From DATENM01 sp045807765 (GTDB lineage Bacteria > Acidobacteriota > Blastocatellia > UBA7656): DNA of 64,000 nt. Position numbers and translations under genes: made by a program. Below are positions 8,277 to 16,662 of the stretch, one piece after another; within the stretch, counting starts at the first letter, position 1; each line of letters begins with the position of its first letter. The stretch lies in the NCBI GenBank assembly GCA_045807765.1, contig JBJMGU010000207.1, forward strand, positions 28,273-92,272, given 5' to 3'. The notes beneath the pieces were generated by a model that was not told the DNA's origin, did no database searches, and saw only the letters and a list, made by a program, of their open reading frames with translations.

Positions 8277-9284
8277 ATGATCAATCGGCGGACAGGGTTC
8301 ACGGCGCTGGCGCTCATGCTCGTTCTGGCCGCTGCCGCCGAGGCGCAGCGCAGCACGATTCGCGGCAAGGTGCGTACCCCCAGCGGCACCCCGGTTAATA
8401 ATGCCATTGTCGAGCTGCGCCTCGGCGGCGGCGGTATGCTCGCGCAGACGGTGACCCGCAACGATGGCGATTTCGCTTTCTCCGGCCTTGACCCTGCCGA
8501 ATACGAAGTCGCTGTCATCATGGCAGGCTTCCAGCCGACGGCGCAGATGGTGCGCTTTGATAACGACGCCGGCATGCGGCTTATGCAATTCGTCAACGTC
8601 GAGATCGTCATCCGCCCAAAGCCCGACGCCGCTCCATCCGTGCCGACGACGCTGTTCGCGCAAGACGTGCCGAAAGTGGCGCGCGCCGCTTACGAGAGAG
8701 CGATCATCAAACTCCGCGAAGGCAGGGCGACGGAAGCCGCCGAGCTATTGCGCGCCGCCATCGCCGAATTCAGCGATTATTTCGACGCCCACTACATGCT
8801 CGGACAGGAGTTGTTCCGCGCCGGCCAGGATCGCGAGGCGCTTGAAGAACTGGAGCGGGCGCGGCAGATCAACGACCGACAGGACGCGGTCTATCACCTG
8901 TTCGGCCTGATCATGTTCAAGGAGAAAAAATATGCGCTGGCGCAGCGCGCCTTCCGCGAGGCCGAGACCTTGAAGCCGGCCAACCCGCTGCCGCACTTTC
9001 ACCGCGGCGTCGCTTTGATCGAGCTGGCCATACGCGAAGACAATCCGCAGCGCGAGGCCGATTTCGGAGACGCCGAGCACGAGCTGAATCGTGCCTGGGA
9101 GCTGAGCGACCAGCGCATGAACGAGGTGCGCTTGCAGCGCGCCCGCGTCTACGAGCGGCGCGGCAACAAAGAGGCGGCAGCGCATGAACTCGAAGCCTAC
9201 CTGAAGTCCGAGCCGGAAGCCCGCAACGCCGCCACTGTCCGAGAAGCGCTGGCCAAGCTGCGCAGCAAGAAGAGTGACAAGTGA
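8277..9284 (+). CDS. Secreted carboxypeptidase-regulatory-like and TPR protein
   Basis: The 335-residue product has a signal peptide (residues 1-23, ending AAAEAQ). A carboxypeptidase-regulatory-like beta sandwich covers about residues 26-115 (IRGKVRTPSGTPVNNAIVEL, then DGDFAFSGLDPAEYEVAV). From about 135 there are at least four TPR helical pairs (YERAIIKLREGRATEAAELL, YMLGQELFRAGQDREALEEL, YHLFGLIMFKEKKYALAQRA). It is likely a periplasmic or surface scaffold. No catalytic residues are visible. The start is firm: AAGGAGG is 6 nt upstream. It is followed by a secreted M48-type peptidase gene that also carries TPR-like repeats, so the two may work together, but that is inference. Confidence 0.8.
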   Translation: MINRRTGFTALALMLVLAAAAEAQRSTIRGKVRTPSGTPVNNAIVELRLGGGGMLAQTVTRNDGDFAFSGLDPAEYEVAVIMAGFQPTAQMVRFDNDAGMRLMQFVNVEIVIRPKPDAAPSVPTTLFAQDVPKVARAAYERAIIKLREGRATEAAELLRAAIAEFSDYFDAHYMLGQELFRAGQDREALEELERARQINDRQDAVYHLFGLIMFKEKKYALAQRAFREAETLKPANPLPHFHRGVALIELAIREDNPQREADFGDAEHELNRAWELSDQRMNEVRLQRARVYERRGNKEAAAHELEAYLKSEPEARNAATVREALAKLRSKKSDK

Positions 9285-9333
9285 TGCGGGTTGACCGACG
9301 CCCGCTGACCGGCGGCGCGCGAAAAGACAACCG

Positions 9334-9362
9334 TTGACGGCGCGCGCGGCGTTGCCTATGAT
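9334..9362 (+). promoter_or_regulatory. Predicted sigma-70-type promoter for the M48 peptidase gene
   Basis: TTGACG (9334-9339) and TATGAT (9357-9362) are separated by exactly 17 nt. Transcription would begin near 9370 and leave a leader of about 150 nt before the GTG at 9519. The 234-nt gap contains no gene. It has short runs of GACGAC/GACCGGCGAC that may be a decayed tandem repeat. Confidence 0.55.
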
Positions 9363-9518
9363 GGAACCTCCTCCACGTAAGCGAGTTACCTGCCCCTCGA
9401 TTCACACTTAAAGGCCGACGACGGACGACCAATGACCGGCGACTTGCGGCAGCCTGCCTGTTAGCAGATGGGTTAACGGTAATCAGACGACGCTCGGCAA
9501 TCCGTATCGGGAGCAAAC

Positions 9519-11315
9519 GTGTTCAACAAGAAGAGCGGGTATCTCGCCTGTGCGCTACTGCTGCTGCTGGCTGCGGTCGCGCCGGCGCAAGCGCCGCAAC
9601 GCGACATGGAAAAAGAACAGCGCATCTGGCAAGCGCTACAAGCCATCGCGCCCGATATGGTCGAAACCTTCAAGGCAGCAACGGCGGCGCTCGACAAAAA
9701 CGACTTTGCCGAAGCCGTGCGACTCTACGAACTCGTCTACAAAAAAGCACCGAATTATGACGTGGTGATGCGGCGGCTCGGCGGCTCGCTGGTGTTGAGC
9801 GGGCGCGAGCAGGAAGGCTTCGCTACGCTTGAAGCGGCGGTGAAGAAGAAAGAATCGGCGGAGAATTTCTTTAGCGTCGCGCAATTTCTGGCGCTGCCGA
9901 CCGACGGCAGCCAGCCGCGCCGTGAGAACCTTGAACGCGCCCTGCCCTACGTCCGCCAGGCCGCAGACCTGAGTCATGACAACGACCCGCGCTATCTCAT
10001 CCTCTGGGCAATGATCTCGGTCAAGACGGGCCGCCTGGAGTACGTGCGTCAGGCAACCGCGCGCCTGAAGGAGACACATCCAGACATCATGGAAACGCAT
10101 TACTTCAACGCCTGGGTCGGGGTTGAAGACAAGGACTGGCGCAAGGTCGAAAGCGAGTTGCAGCAGGCGCAGGCGATGGGGCTGTCGGTGACGGCGGCTG
10201 AAGAAGTGCGCGACGCCGCCGGCTTGCGCTCGCGGGGGTCGGTCTGGCGCTATGCACATTACACGCTTTATGCCGTTGGCCTCTGGCTCGTCGGGCTGGA
10301 GCTGTTGTTCGTGCTTGGCAGAATCTTCTCGAAAAAGACGCTGTGGTCGCTTGAGACCGGCGATCCCGGAGAGGTGGGCGGTCAAAGGCGTTTGCGCCGG
10401 TATTACCGCTGGCTGATCAACGCGGCGAGTGCTTACTATTACCTGTCGTTGCCGGTCATCCTTTTTCTGATGCTGGCGGTCACGGCGTCTGTGCTGTACG
10501 CCCTTCTTCTGCTCAATCGCATCTCCGTCTATATCATCTTGCTGTTCGCTCTGGTTGCGCTACTGGCGATTTATACGCTGGTGCGGTCGCTGTTCGTCAA
10601 GGTCAATAGCAGCGACCCGGGCCGCGCCCTGCACGAATCGGAAGCGCCGGAATTATTCGCTCTGGCGCGCGAAGTCGCTCAAGTAGTCGGCACGCGGCCC
10701 ATTGATGCGATTCGCGTCACGCCGGATACAGAGTTGGTTGTCTACGAGCGCGGCAGCTTGCGCGAGTGCGCCCGAGATCGCGGCCATCGCGTGCTGCTGC
10801 TGGGCGTGGCGAATCTGAACGACTTCGAGCTGAACGCCTTTTGCGCCGTGCTGGCGCACGAGTATGGCCACGTCCGCCATCGCGATACGGCGGGCGGCGA
10901 TGTGGCGCGGCGCGTCACCAGCGACATAATGAAATTCGCGTTGGCGCTCACCGAACATCGTCAGGCGGTGTGGTATAACCTCGCCTTTCAATTCTTGCGC
11001 GCCTATCAGTTCATCTTTCACCGCATCAGCTATGGAGCGACCCGTTTGCAGGAAGCGATGGCCGACCGCGTCGCGGCGATCAACTATGGCCCGCAGGCAT
11101 TTGAAGCAGGCTTGCGCCATGTGAATAGCCGGCAGATTTCGGAAGACGACACACGTCCCGCGCCTGCCGAGCGCTTTCGCTTTGCCCATTGCGTCGCCTT
11201 CGCGGGCGAACTGCCGCCGTCGCGCATGGTGTGGGAGTTGTTCGCGGACCGTGTTGCGCTCACAGAAGAGATGAGCGCCCTCGCCAGTCACATGGTGCCC
11301 GCCGCCGGCGTTTGA
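9519..11315 (+). CDS. M48-family membrane metallopeptidase with N-terminal TPR region
   Basis: The protein has 598 residues and a GTG start at 9519 with GGGAG upstream. A signal peptide (1-26, ending APAQA) leads to a TPR-like periplasmic region to about residue 235. Two or three membrane segments follow: YALYAVGLWLVGLELLFVLG-like residues near 250-270, then two adjacent hydrophobic stretches near 310-355. The catalytic zinc motif is HEYGHVRH near residue 450, and the downstream EAMADRVA supplies the third zinc ligand expected of M48 enzymes. M48 proteases such as HtpX and BepA degrade or refold membrane and outer-membrane proteins. The TPR domain here precedes the protease, the reverse of BepA, so it may be a separate subgroup. 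Substrates are unknown. Confidence 0.88.
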   Translation: MFNKKSGYLACALLLLLAAVAPAQAPQRDMEKEQRIWQALQAIAPDMVETFKAATAALDKNDFAEAVRLYELVYKKAPNYDVVMRRLGGSLVLSGREQEGFATLEAAVKKKESAENFFSVAQFLALPTDGSQPRRENLERALPYVRQAADLSHDNDPRYLILWAMISVKTGRLEYVRQATARLKETHPDIMETHYFNAWVGVEDKDWRKVESELQQAQAMGLSVTAAEEVRDAAGLRSRGSVWRYAHYTLYAVGLWLVGLELLFVLGRIFSKKTLWSLETGDPGEVGGQRRLRRYYRWLINAASAYYYLSLPVILFLMLAVTASVLYALLLLNRISVYIILLFALVALLAIYTLVRSLFVKVNSSDPGRALHESEAPELFALAREVAQVVGTRPIDAIRVTPDTELVVYERGSLRECARDRGHRVLLLGVANLNDFELNAFCAVLAHEYGHVRHRDTAGGDVARRVTSDIMKFALALTEHRQAVWYNLAFQFLRAYQFIFHRISYGATRLQEAMADRVAAINYGPQAFEAGLRHVNSRQISEDDTRPAPAERFRFAHCVAFAGELPPSRMVWELFADRVALTEEMSALASHMVPAAGV

Positions 11316-11370
11316 GCGCCAGTAAATTTTGCTAGACCAGAATCGCCTTTTCTGAGATTCTATTAAGTAC

Positions 11371-11470
11371 CCTCTACGAAGGACACAAAGGGTCATTAAG
11401 CTACGGGAAGCGCCCAATAGAGCGGCCTTTCTCCCGGCTACGTTGGTGTGCCTTTATGTTCTTCGTGGGA
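11371..11470. repeat. Degenerate inverted repeat (ACGAAGGACACAAAGG type)
   Basis: The left arm (about 11371-11391) reads CTACGAAGGACACAAAGG. The right arm (about 11443-11470) reads GGTGTGCCTTTATGTTCTTCGTGG, its imperfect reverse complement. The units are the same family as the near-perfect hairpin at 50266-50340. It lies just after the M48 gene and may act as a transcript end. Nothing gene-like is seen between 11316 and 11570. Confidence 0.45.
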
Positions 11471-11571
11471 GATTATGAAGGTTGTAGCAGTAACGAATCC
11501 ATGATTGAAAAACCGATTGGTAATCAAAAACGCCCGAGGTCGCGGCGAGCCCGCGGCTGTAACAAAGTCAC

Positions 11572-11685
11572 TGTAGGGGCAGGGACCAGCCCTGCCCGGA
11601 TTTTGCGCAGCAAAATGAACGTTCATCGCCTGCCGGGGAACCCACCACAGGTGGGTCGCGGGCCGCGGACTTGCCGGCCCCTACA
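11572..11685. repeat. Palindromic TGTAGGGGC...GCCCCTACA element
   Basis: Perfect 9-nt outer arms, TGTAGGGGC (11572-11580) and GCCCCTACA (11677-11685), enclose two inner hairpins: GGGCAGGGACCAGCCCTGCCC and a CCCACCACAGGTGGG stem. It overlaps the open 5' end of the next gene. A fragment of the same element, GTGGGTCGCGGGC (11651-11663), also occurs inside the agmatine deiminase gene at 35930-35942. Confidence 0.65.
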
Positions 11686-14050
11686 TCATCGCGCAATCGC
11701 TCAAGCGACCTGGTTACTGCCCTGGCGGCGGGCGCTGCAATGGGCCGGCGGGCTGGCGGCGCTGGTCGCGGTGTTTGCCTTAGGCGTTCATGGCAGCGCC
11801 GCCAGCCATTCGTTTACCATCACGTCGCCGCCGTCCTGGGTCGAAACGCTGGCGCTGACCGCCGATGATGCTAAGGACTCGTCCACGAAAGCCGCTTACC
11901 TGCTGCTCGACCATCAGATTCACGTCAGCGCCGGCACCGTCGAGCGTTACGAGCGCCGCGCCAAGAAGGTCTTCACCGCTGCGGCCCTGGCTGACGCCGC
12001 GCAGATCGCAATCGAATTCGAGCCCTCCTATCAAAAACTCGCCATCCATCACGTCCGCATTCAACGCGGCGCGCAAGTGATAGACGCGCTGAAGCCGGGC
12101 GAGATCAAAGTCATCCAGCAGGAAGACGAGCTTGACCAGCAGCTTTACAACGGCAGGCTGTCGGCACTCATCGTGCTGAACGACGTGCGCCAGGGCGATA
12201 TCATCGATTACGCCTACACCATCACCGGCAGCAACCCTGTGCTGGCGGGCCGCTACGCCGATAGCTATGTGCTGGCCGACACGCTGCCGGTAGCGCGACT
12301 GCGCTGGCGTCTGCTCTACCCAACGCAAAGAAAGATTGATTACAAAATCCGCGGCGTCGAGTTGACGACTGCCATTCGCCAGCTCGGCGCGGAAACCGAG
12401 TGTCAGTGGCAACGCGACACGGTTGCCGCGGCGCAGTACGAAGACGACGCGCCTTCGTGGTACGAGCCGCTGCCGACCGTGCAGTTGAGCGAATTCGCGA
12501 CCTGGGGCGATGTCGTTAGCTGGGCGCTGCCACTTTATCAACTGAAGGGCGCGCCGAACGCGGCGCTCACCCGTCAGATCGAGCAATGGCGCACACGGCT
12601 CGCCACCGGCGAAGAGCGAATGCGGGCGGCCTTACAATTCGTGCAGGACGACGTGCGCTACACCGGCATCGAGATGGGGCCATATTCACATCTGCCGAAT
12701 CAGCCGGCGGTCGTCTTCACGCGGCGCTTCGGCGATTGCAAAGACAAATCGCTGCTGCTGGTGACGATCCTGAACGCCTTCGGCATTGACGCCGCGCCGG
12801 CGCTGACGAACACCGAAGCGCAGCACGCCATCGCTGAATATCAACCTTCGCCCTACGCATTCAATCACGTCATCGTGCGGGCGGTGCTTGAGGGCCGCAC
12901 CTACTGGCTCGACCCGACAATCACGCTGCAACGCGGCAGCCTGAGCGCGCGTTATAACCCTGAATACAAGCGCGCCCTGGTCATCCGCGACGGCAATGGC
13001 GAGTTGGACGAGATTCCGCCGCCCACGCCTGCTGAGCCGACGACCGTCGTCAAAGAGGTCTACACGCTTGAAGCCAACCGGCAGTCGGCGCTGCTTGAAG
13101 TCGCGACCACCTATCGCGCGGCGGATGCCGATAGCATGCGTTACCGGCTGGCGCGCACGGCGATTGCCGAGATCGGTCGCCTCTACCTGAACTATTACGC
13201 TGACAGCGATCCGAACATCGAGCAGTTGGCGCTGCCGCACGCCGATGACGATCAAGAGGCGAACGTCATGGTCATCACCGAGCATTACCGGATTCCCGAT
13301 TTCTGGAGCAACAGCAAGCGGCAATTCGGCGCTCACCGCATCTATGAAGAGATGACCAAGCCGAACATCGCCCGCCGCACGGCGCCGCTGTCCATCTCGC
13401 ACCCGGTCAACATCAGCCAGAGCATCGAAGTGCATTTCGTGGAGCCGTTGACCGTTCCCAAAGATTCGACGTCCATCAACGATGGCTTCATTCATTATGA
13501 GTTCCACGCGGCGATGAGCGGCAATACGCTGAAGCTCGACTATGCGTACCAGTCGCTCGCCGATGAAGTGCCCGCGGCACAGGTCGCAAAGCATCTGGCC
13601 GTAGTCGAGAAGGTGCAGAACACGCTCGGCTATTCGATCACGCCGGCAAGCGATTCGATGGACAGTACAAGCGCAGTGGTCGGACTCGCCGTGCTCGGTC
13701 TGGTATTCGGGCCGTTCATCGTCTTCGGAACGGTTAAAGGCGTGAAGCGTCTGCGCGCCGGCAAGCGCCGCCAGGAGTTCAAGGACAAGTCCAGAGACAA
13801 GACGCTAGCGGCGCCGGGCGGCTCGCCCGAAGTCGCTATCCCACTTGCCCACGAGAGCGAGTTGTCTGTCCAGGTCGGGGCGTTGCGCTGCAATTGTGGC
13901 GAGAGTTACTACAAGCCGGGAACGCCGCTCTATCAGCAAGGTCTGACATTCGATGGTCGCCGCTTGCTCCTTGTGCAGTTGCAGTGTGAGCGTTGTCGCC
14001 AGCCGCGCGACATGTACTACGCACCACCGCTGACGCGCGCTCAGGGCTGA
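11615..14050 (+). CDS. DUF3857 and transglutaminase-like domain membrane protein
   Basis: The frame is open from 11456, but I prefer the ATG at 11615 (811 residues) because sequence before it is repeat-derived and unlike protein. Even this start lies inside a palindromic repeat, and no good ribosome site is seen, so the true start is uncertain. A membrane or signal segment (LQWAGGLAALVAVFALGVHG) occurs near residue 50. A DUF3857 domain follows (about 90-310), then a transglutaminase-like domain whose triad is Cys in FGDCKDKSLLL, His in AFNHVIV and Asp in YWLDPT. A second membrane segment lies near 690 (VVGLAVLGLVFGPFIVFG). The C-terminal tail has paired cysteines (CNCGESYY, CERC) that may bind metal. 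The catalytic domain is probably extracytoplasmic; its substrate is unknown. Confidence 0.82.
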   Translation: MNVHRLPGNPPQVGRGPRTCRPLHHRAIAQATWLLPWRRALQWAGGLAALVAVFALGVHGSAASHSFTITSPPSWVETLALTADDAKDSSTKAAYLLLDHQIHVSAGTVERYERRAKKVFTAAALADAAQIAIEFEPSYQKLAIHHVRIQRGAQVIDALKPGEIKVIQQEDELDQQLYNGRLSALIVLNDVRQGDIIDYAYTITGSNPVLAGRYADSYVLADTLPVARLRWRLLYPTQRKIDYKIRGVELTTAIRQLGAETECQWQRDTVAAAQYEDDAPSWYEPLPTVQLSEFATWGDVVSWALPLYQLKGAPNAALTRQIEQWRTRLATGEERMRAALQFVQDDVRYTGIEMGPYSHLPNQPAVVFTRRFGDCKDKSLLLVTILNAFGIDAAPALTNTEAQHAIAEYQPSPYAFNHVIVRAVLEGRTYWLDPTITLQRGSLSARYNPEYKRALVIRDGNGELDEIPPPTPAEPTTVVKEVYTLEANRQSALLEVATTYRAADADSMRYRLARTAIAEIGRLYLNYYADSDPNIEQLALPHADDDQEANVMVITEHYRIPDFWSNSKRQFGAHRIYEEMTKPNIARRTAPLSISHPVNISQSIEVHFVEPLTVPKDSTSINDGFIHYEFHAAMSGNTLKLDYAYQSLADEVPAAQVAKHLAVVEKVQNTLGYSITPASDSMDSTSAVVGLAVLGLVFGPFIVFGTVKGVKRLRAGKRRQEFKDKSRDKTLAAPGGSPEVAIPLAHESELSVQVGALRCNCGESYYKPGTPLYQQGLTFDGRRLLLVQLQCERCRQPRDMYYAPPLTRAQG

Positions 14051-14083
14051 AGGCGAATCGCCAGCCGGCTCACAGCAGCCGGC

Positions 14084-15631
14084 TCACAGGCGCGAAAGAA
14101 ACTCGCGCACGACTTGCTTGACGTCGCGTTTGTCGCCGTCGACGGCGTAATTCAAGCGCCGCATCTCGGCATCGGTCAGGTGGCCGGCCAATTGGTTCAC
14201 CGCTTCGCGGATTTGCGGGTAGCGGTCGAGCGTGTCACGGCGAAAGACCGGCGCGGCTTCGTAAGGCGGGAAGTAGTGGCGGTCATCTTCGAGCTGCACC
14301 AGTCCCAGCCGATCAATCAACCCATCAGTCGAGTTGCCGGCGATCAAATCCACCTGGCCACGGGCCAGCGCTTGATACGTCAAGGACAGATCCATCTCGC
14401 GCGGCGGCTCGGCGAACTTCAATCCGTAAGTCCGTGCAAATCCCGGATAGCCATCCTCGCGCGACATGAAATCCTGGCCGAAGCCGGCACGCCATCGCGG
14501 CGCATAAGCCGCGGCCTGCGAGATCGTCTTCAAGCTCAAGCGCCGCGCCTCGTCGCCACGCACCAGAATGGCGAATGTGTTATTGAAGCCGAGCGGCGCC
14601 AGCCATTCGCAATTGAACTGCTCGCCATAATCTCGCTGCACCTGCTCGTAGACGGCGCGCGGATCGCTGATGGGTTGATGCTTCAAGATGGCTGTGAACG
14701 CCGTGCCGGTGTATTCAACGTAAGCGTCTATCTGCCCCGAAAGCAAAGCGCGATGCACGAGGTCGCCGCCTAGCTCGAACTGTCGCTCGACCTGAATATC
14801 CGTCTTCGACTCGATGGTCTGCGCCAGCAGCTCTGCGAGGATCAGCGACTCGGTGAAATCTTTCGAGCCAACAACGATGCGCCGTGCGCTCGACGTGGCG
14901 GCGTTGTGGCTGAAGAAGAAAACCGCCGCCACGATAATGACGGTCAGCCCCGCCGCCACGATCAACCCGCCTGCCGCTCTGCCGCCACGCCGAGCGCCGG
15001 GCGCAAGCCTTCTCTCAACCCAGCCCAGCGCGAAATCGGCTCCCAGAGCCATTAACGCGGCAGGCAGGGCACCGGCCAGCACCAGCGTGTTGTTGCTGCC
15101 GCCGCCCCGGAGGCCGCGGAAGATGTAAACGCCGAGACCGCCCGCACCAATGGCGGCGGCAATCGTCGCTGTGCCGATGGCAATCACTGTCGCCACTCGC
15201 AAGCCGGCGATAATGACATTCATCGCCAGTGGCAGCTCGACCTGCGTAAGCATCTGGCGGTCAGTCATGCCCAGGCCGCGCGCCGCTTCGCGCACAGCCG
15301 GGTCTACGCCGTTGATGCCGGTGAAAGTGTTGCGAATGATCGGCAACAGCGAATAGAGAAACAGCGCGATGATGGCCGGCGCATAGCCGATGCCTTGCCT
15401 GCCGAGCAGCGGAATCAAAAAGCCGAACAGCGCCAGGCTCGGGATCGTCTGCAAGACGTTGGCCGTCGCCAGCACCGGCTTGCTGAGCGCGGGCCGCCGC
15501 GTAAGCAAGATGCCAATCGGCACACCGACCAGGGCCGCCGCGCCCGTCGCCACCATGACCAACAGCAGGTGCTGCAAGATGAGCTGCAACACCTCACCGC
15601 GGTTTTCAATGAAGAATCTGAGCAAAGACAT
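14084..15631 (-). CDS. Betaine/osmoprotectant ABC importer: permease fused to substrate-binding domain
   Basis: The 515-residue protein joins two usual subunits. Residues 1-210 are an OpuCB/ProW-like permease with about six membrane segments and the coupling motif EAARGLGMTDRQMLTQVELP. A membrane helix near 225-240 leads to an OpuAC-like substrate-binding domain (about 250-515) that begins RRIVVGSKDFTESLILAEL, the family's usual opening. Such fusions import glycine betaine, choline or related solutes. The gene for the ATPase lies directly upstream on the same strand, separated by a tandem-repeat hairpin. At its 3' end, 33 nt separate it from the convergent DUF3857 gene, and a 13-nt direct repeat (AGCCGGCTCACAG) sits there. 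Substrate choice cannot be read from sequence; ergothioneine import by a related fused protein is known in other bacteria, and the neighbouring egt genes make that worth testing. Confidence 0.88.
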   Translation of the reverse strand: MSLLRFFIENRGEVLQLILQHLLLVMVATGAAALVGVPIGILLTRRPALSKPVLATANVLQTIPSLALFGFLIPLLGRQGIGYAPAIIALFLYSLLPIIRNTFTGINGVDPAVREAARGLGMTDRQMLTQVELPLAMNVIIAGLRVATVIAIGTATIAAAIGAGGLGVYIFRGLRGGGSNNTLVLAGALPAALMALGADFALGWVERRLAPGARRGGRAAGGLIVAAGLTVIIVAAVFFFSHNAATSSARRIVVGSKDFTESLILAELLAQTIESKTDIQVERQFELGGDLVHRALLSGQIDAYVEYTGTAFTAILKHQPISDPRAVYEQVQRDYGEQFNCEWLAPLGFNNTFAILVRGDEARRLSLKTISQAAAYAPRWRAGFGQDFMSREDGYPGFARTYGLKFAEPPREMDLSLTYQALARGQVDLIAGNSTDGLIDRLGLVQLEDDRHYFPPYEAAPVFRRDTLDRYPQIREAVNQLAGHLTDAEMRRLNYAVDGDKRDVKQVVREFLSRL

Positions 15632-15637
15632 AAGGGG

Positions 15638-15772
15638 AAGAAGTCAGAAGCCAGGAGTCAGAAGTCAGAATGGAAAAGGAAGTCGGCGGCAGTGAGTACA
15701 CTTGCTGCGCCTCCGTTTTTATTCTGACTCCTGACTTCTGACTCCTGACTTCTGAATTCTGACTTCTGATTC
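15638..15772. repeat. Two-armed heptamer repeat hairpin (GTCAGAA/GTCAGGA units)
   Basis: The left arm (15638-15672) has about four units of AGTCAGAA/CCAGGAG type. The right arm (15719-15772) is a longer run of the reverse complement (CTGACTTCTGACTC...). The spacer is 46 nt. It separates the ATPase and permease genes of one operon, and the right arm is translated as the last 18 or so residues of the ATPase. Confidence 0.9.
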
Positions 15773-16564
15773 CAGCGTTTCCAAGAAGGCTTGCGCTTCG
15801 GGCTCAGTTGAATGCGTGAACTCGTCGGGCGTGTCGAGCGCCACCAGTCGCCCATCTTTGAACAGGCCGATGCGCGAGGCCAGCGCAAAGGCTTCGCGGA
15901 TGTCGTGCGTGACGAAGACGATGGTCTTCTGCAAACGCTCGGCTAGACGCGCAAATTCGCGTTGTAGCTCGGCGCGGGTCAGCGGGTCGAGCGCACCGAA
16001 TGGCTCGTCCATCAAGATCACCGGCGGATCGGCGGCGAGCGCGCGGGCGACACCGACGCGCTGGCGCTGGCCGCCCGACAGCTCACGCGGATAGCGCGCC
16101 GCGAATACTTTGGGGTCGAGGCCGACGAGCGTGAGCAGCTCGCATACCCGCGCGCGGGTGCGGTCTTCCGGCCAGCCTTCCAGTCGCGGCACCAGGCCGA
16201 CGTTGCGCTCGACGGTGAAGTGCGGGAACAGACCGGTCTCTTGAATCACGTAGCCGATGTGCCGGCGCAGGCGTATCGCATCCCAGTCGCGCGTCGCCTG
16301 GCCTTCGACGGCAACGGTGCCGGCGGTTGGATCATAGAGGCGATTGATCAGCTTGAGTGTCGTCGTTTTGCCTGAGCCGCTGCGGCCCAGCAGCACAAGC
16401 GTTTCGCCGCGCCGGACGGCAAAGCTGACGCCGTTGACGATCTGCTTGCCATTAATCGCTAACGCAACATCGCGAAATTCGATGACCGTCTCAATTGCGG
16501 ATTGCGGATTGCGGATTGCGGATTGCGGAAGTGAATGTGGCGATGCAGGAATGTTACTATCCAT
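15719..16564 (-). CDS. Betaine/osmoprotectant ABC importer ATPase
   Basis: This is the energising subunit for the adjacent permease. From the ATG at 16564 it has 281 residues; a GTG four codons earlier is possible. The ATPase core carries Walker A (LGRSGSGKTTT), a Q-loop (YVIQETGLFPHFTV), signature LSGGQRQRVGVARAL, and Walker B VILMDEPFGALDP. OpuCA/ProV proteins normally begin near IEFRDV; here about 26 extra residues precede it, read from ATTGCGG repeats (PQSAIRNPQSAIE). The last residues, from about SEVRIQKSGVRSQESE, come from a different repeat. So both ends are translated repeat DNA. No CBS domains are present, unlike some OpuCA proteins. The real start could be an undetected non-ATG codon nearer IEFRDV. 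Confidence 0.9.
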   Translation of the reverse strand: MDSNIPASPHSLPQSAIRNPQSAIETVIEFRDVALAINGKQIVNGVSFAVRRGETLVLLGRSGSGKTTTLKLINRLYDPTAGTVAVEGQATRDWDAIRLRRHIGYVIQETGLFPHFTVERNVGLVPRLEGWPEDRTRARVCELLTLVGLDPKVFAARYPRELSGGQRQRVGVARALAADPPVILMDEPFGALDPLTRAELQREFARLAERLQKTIVFVTHDIREAFALASRIGLFKDGRLVALDTPDEFTHSTEPEAQAFLETLESEVRIQKSGVRSQESE

Positions 16565-16662
16565 TGAACATTTCACGACTTGTTTGTTTGCCGTCTACAG
16601 TCCAACGCCCGCGGCGTCGGCTTGTCCTTTAATCCGCAATCCGCAATCCGCAATCCGCAATC
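16494..16662. repeat. Two-armed heptamer repeat hairpin (ATTGCGG units)
   Basis: The left arm is five tandem ATTGCGG units (16494-16528). The right arm is the reverse complement, CCGCAAT units (16631-16662). The spacer is about 100 nt and holds the gap between the ATPase gene and egtA. Both arms run into coding sequence: the left into the ATPase N-terminus, the right into the last codons of egtA, where the repeat edge supplies the TAA stop. Confidence 0.92.
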
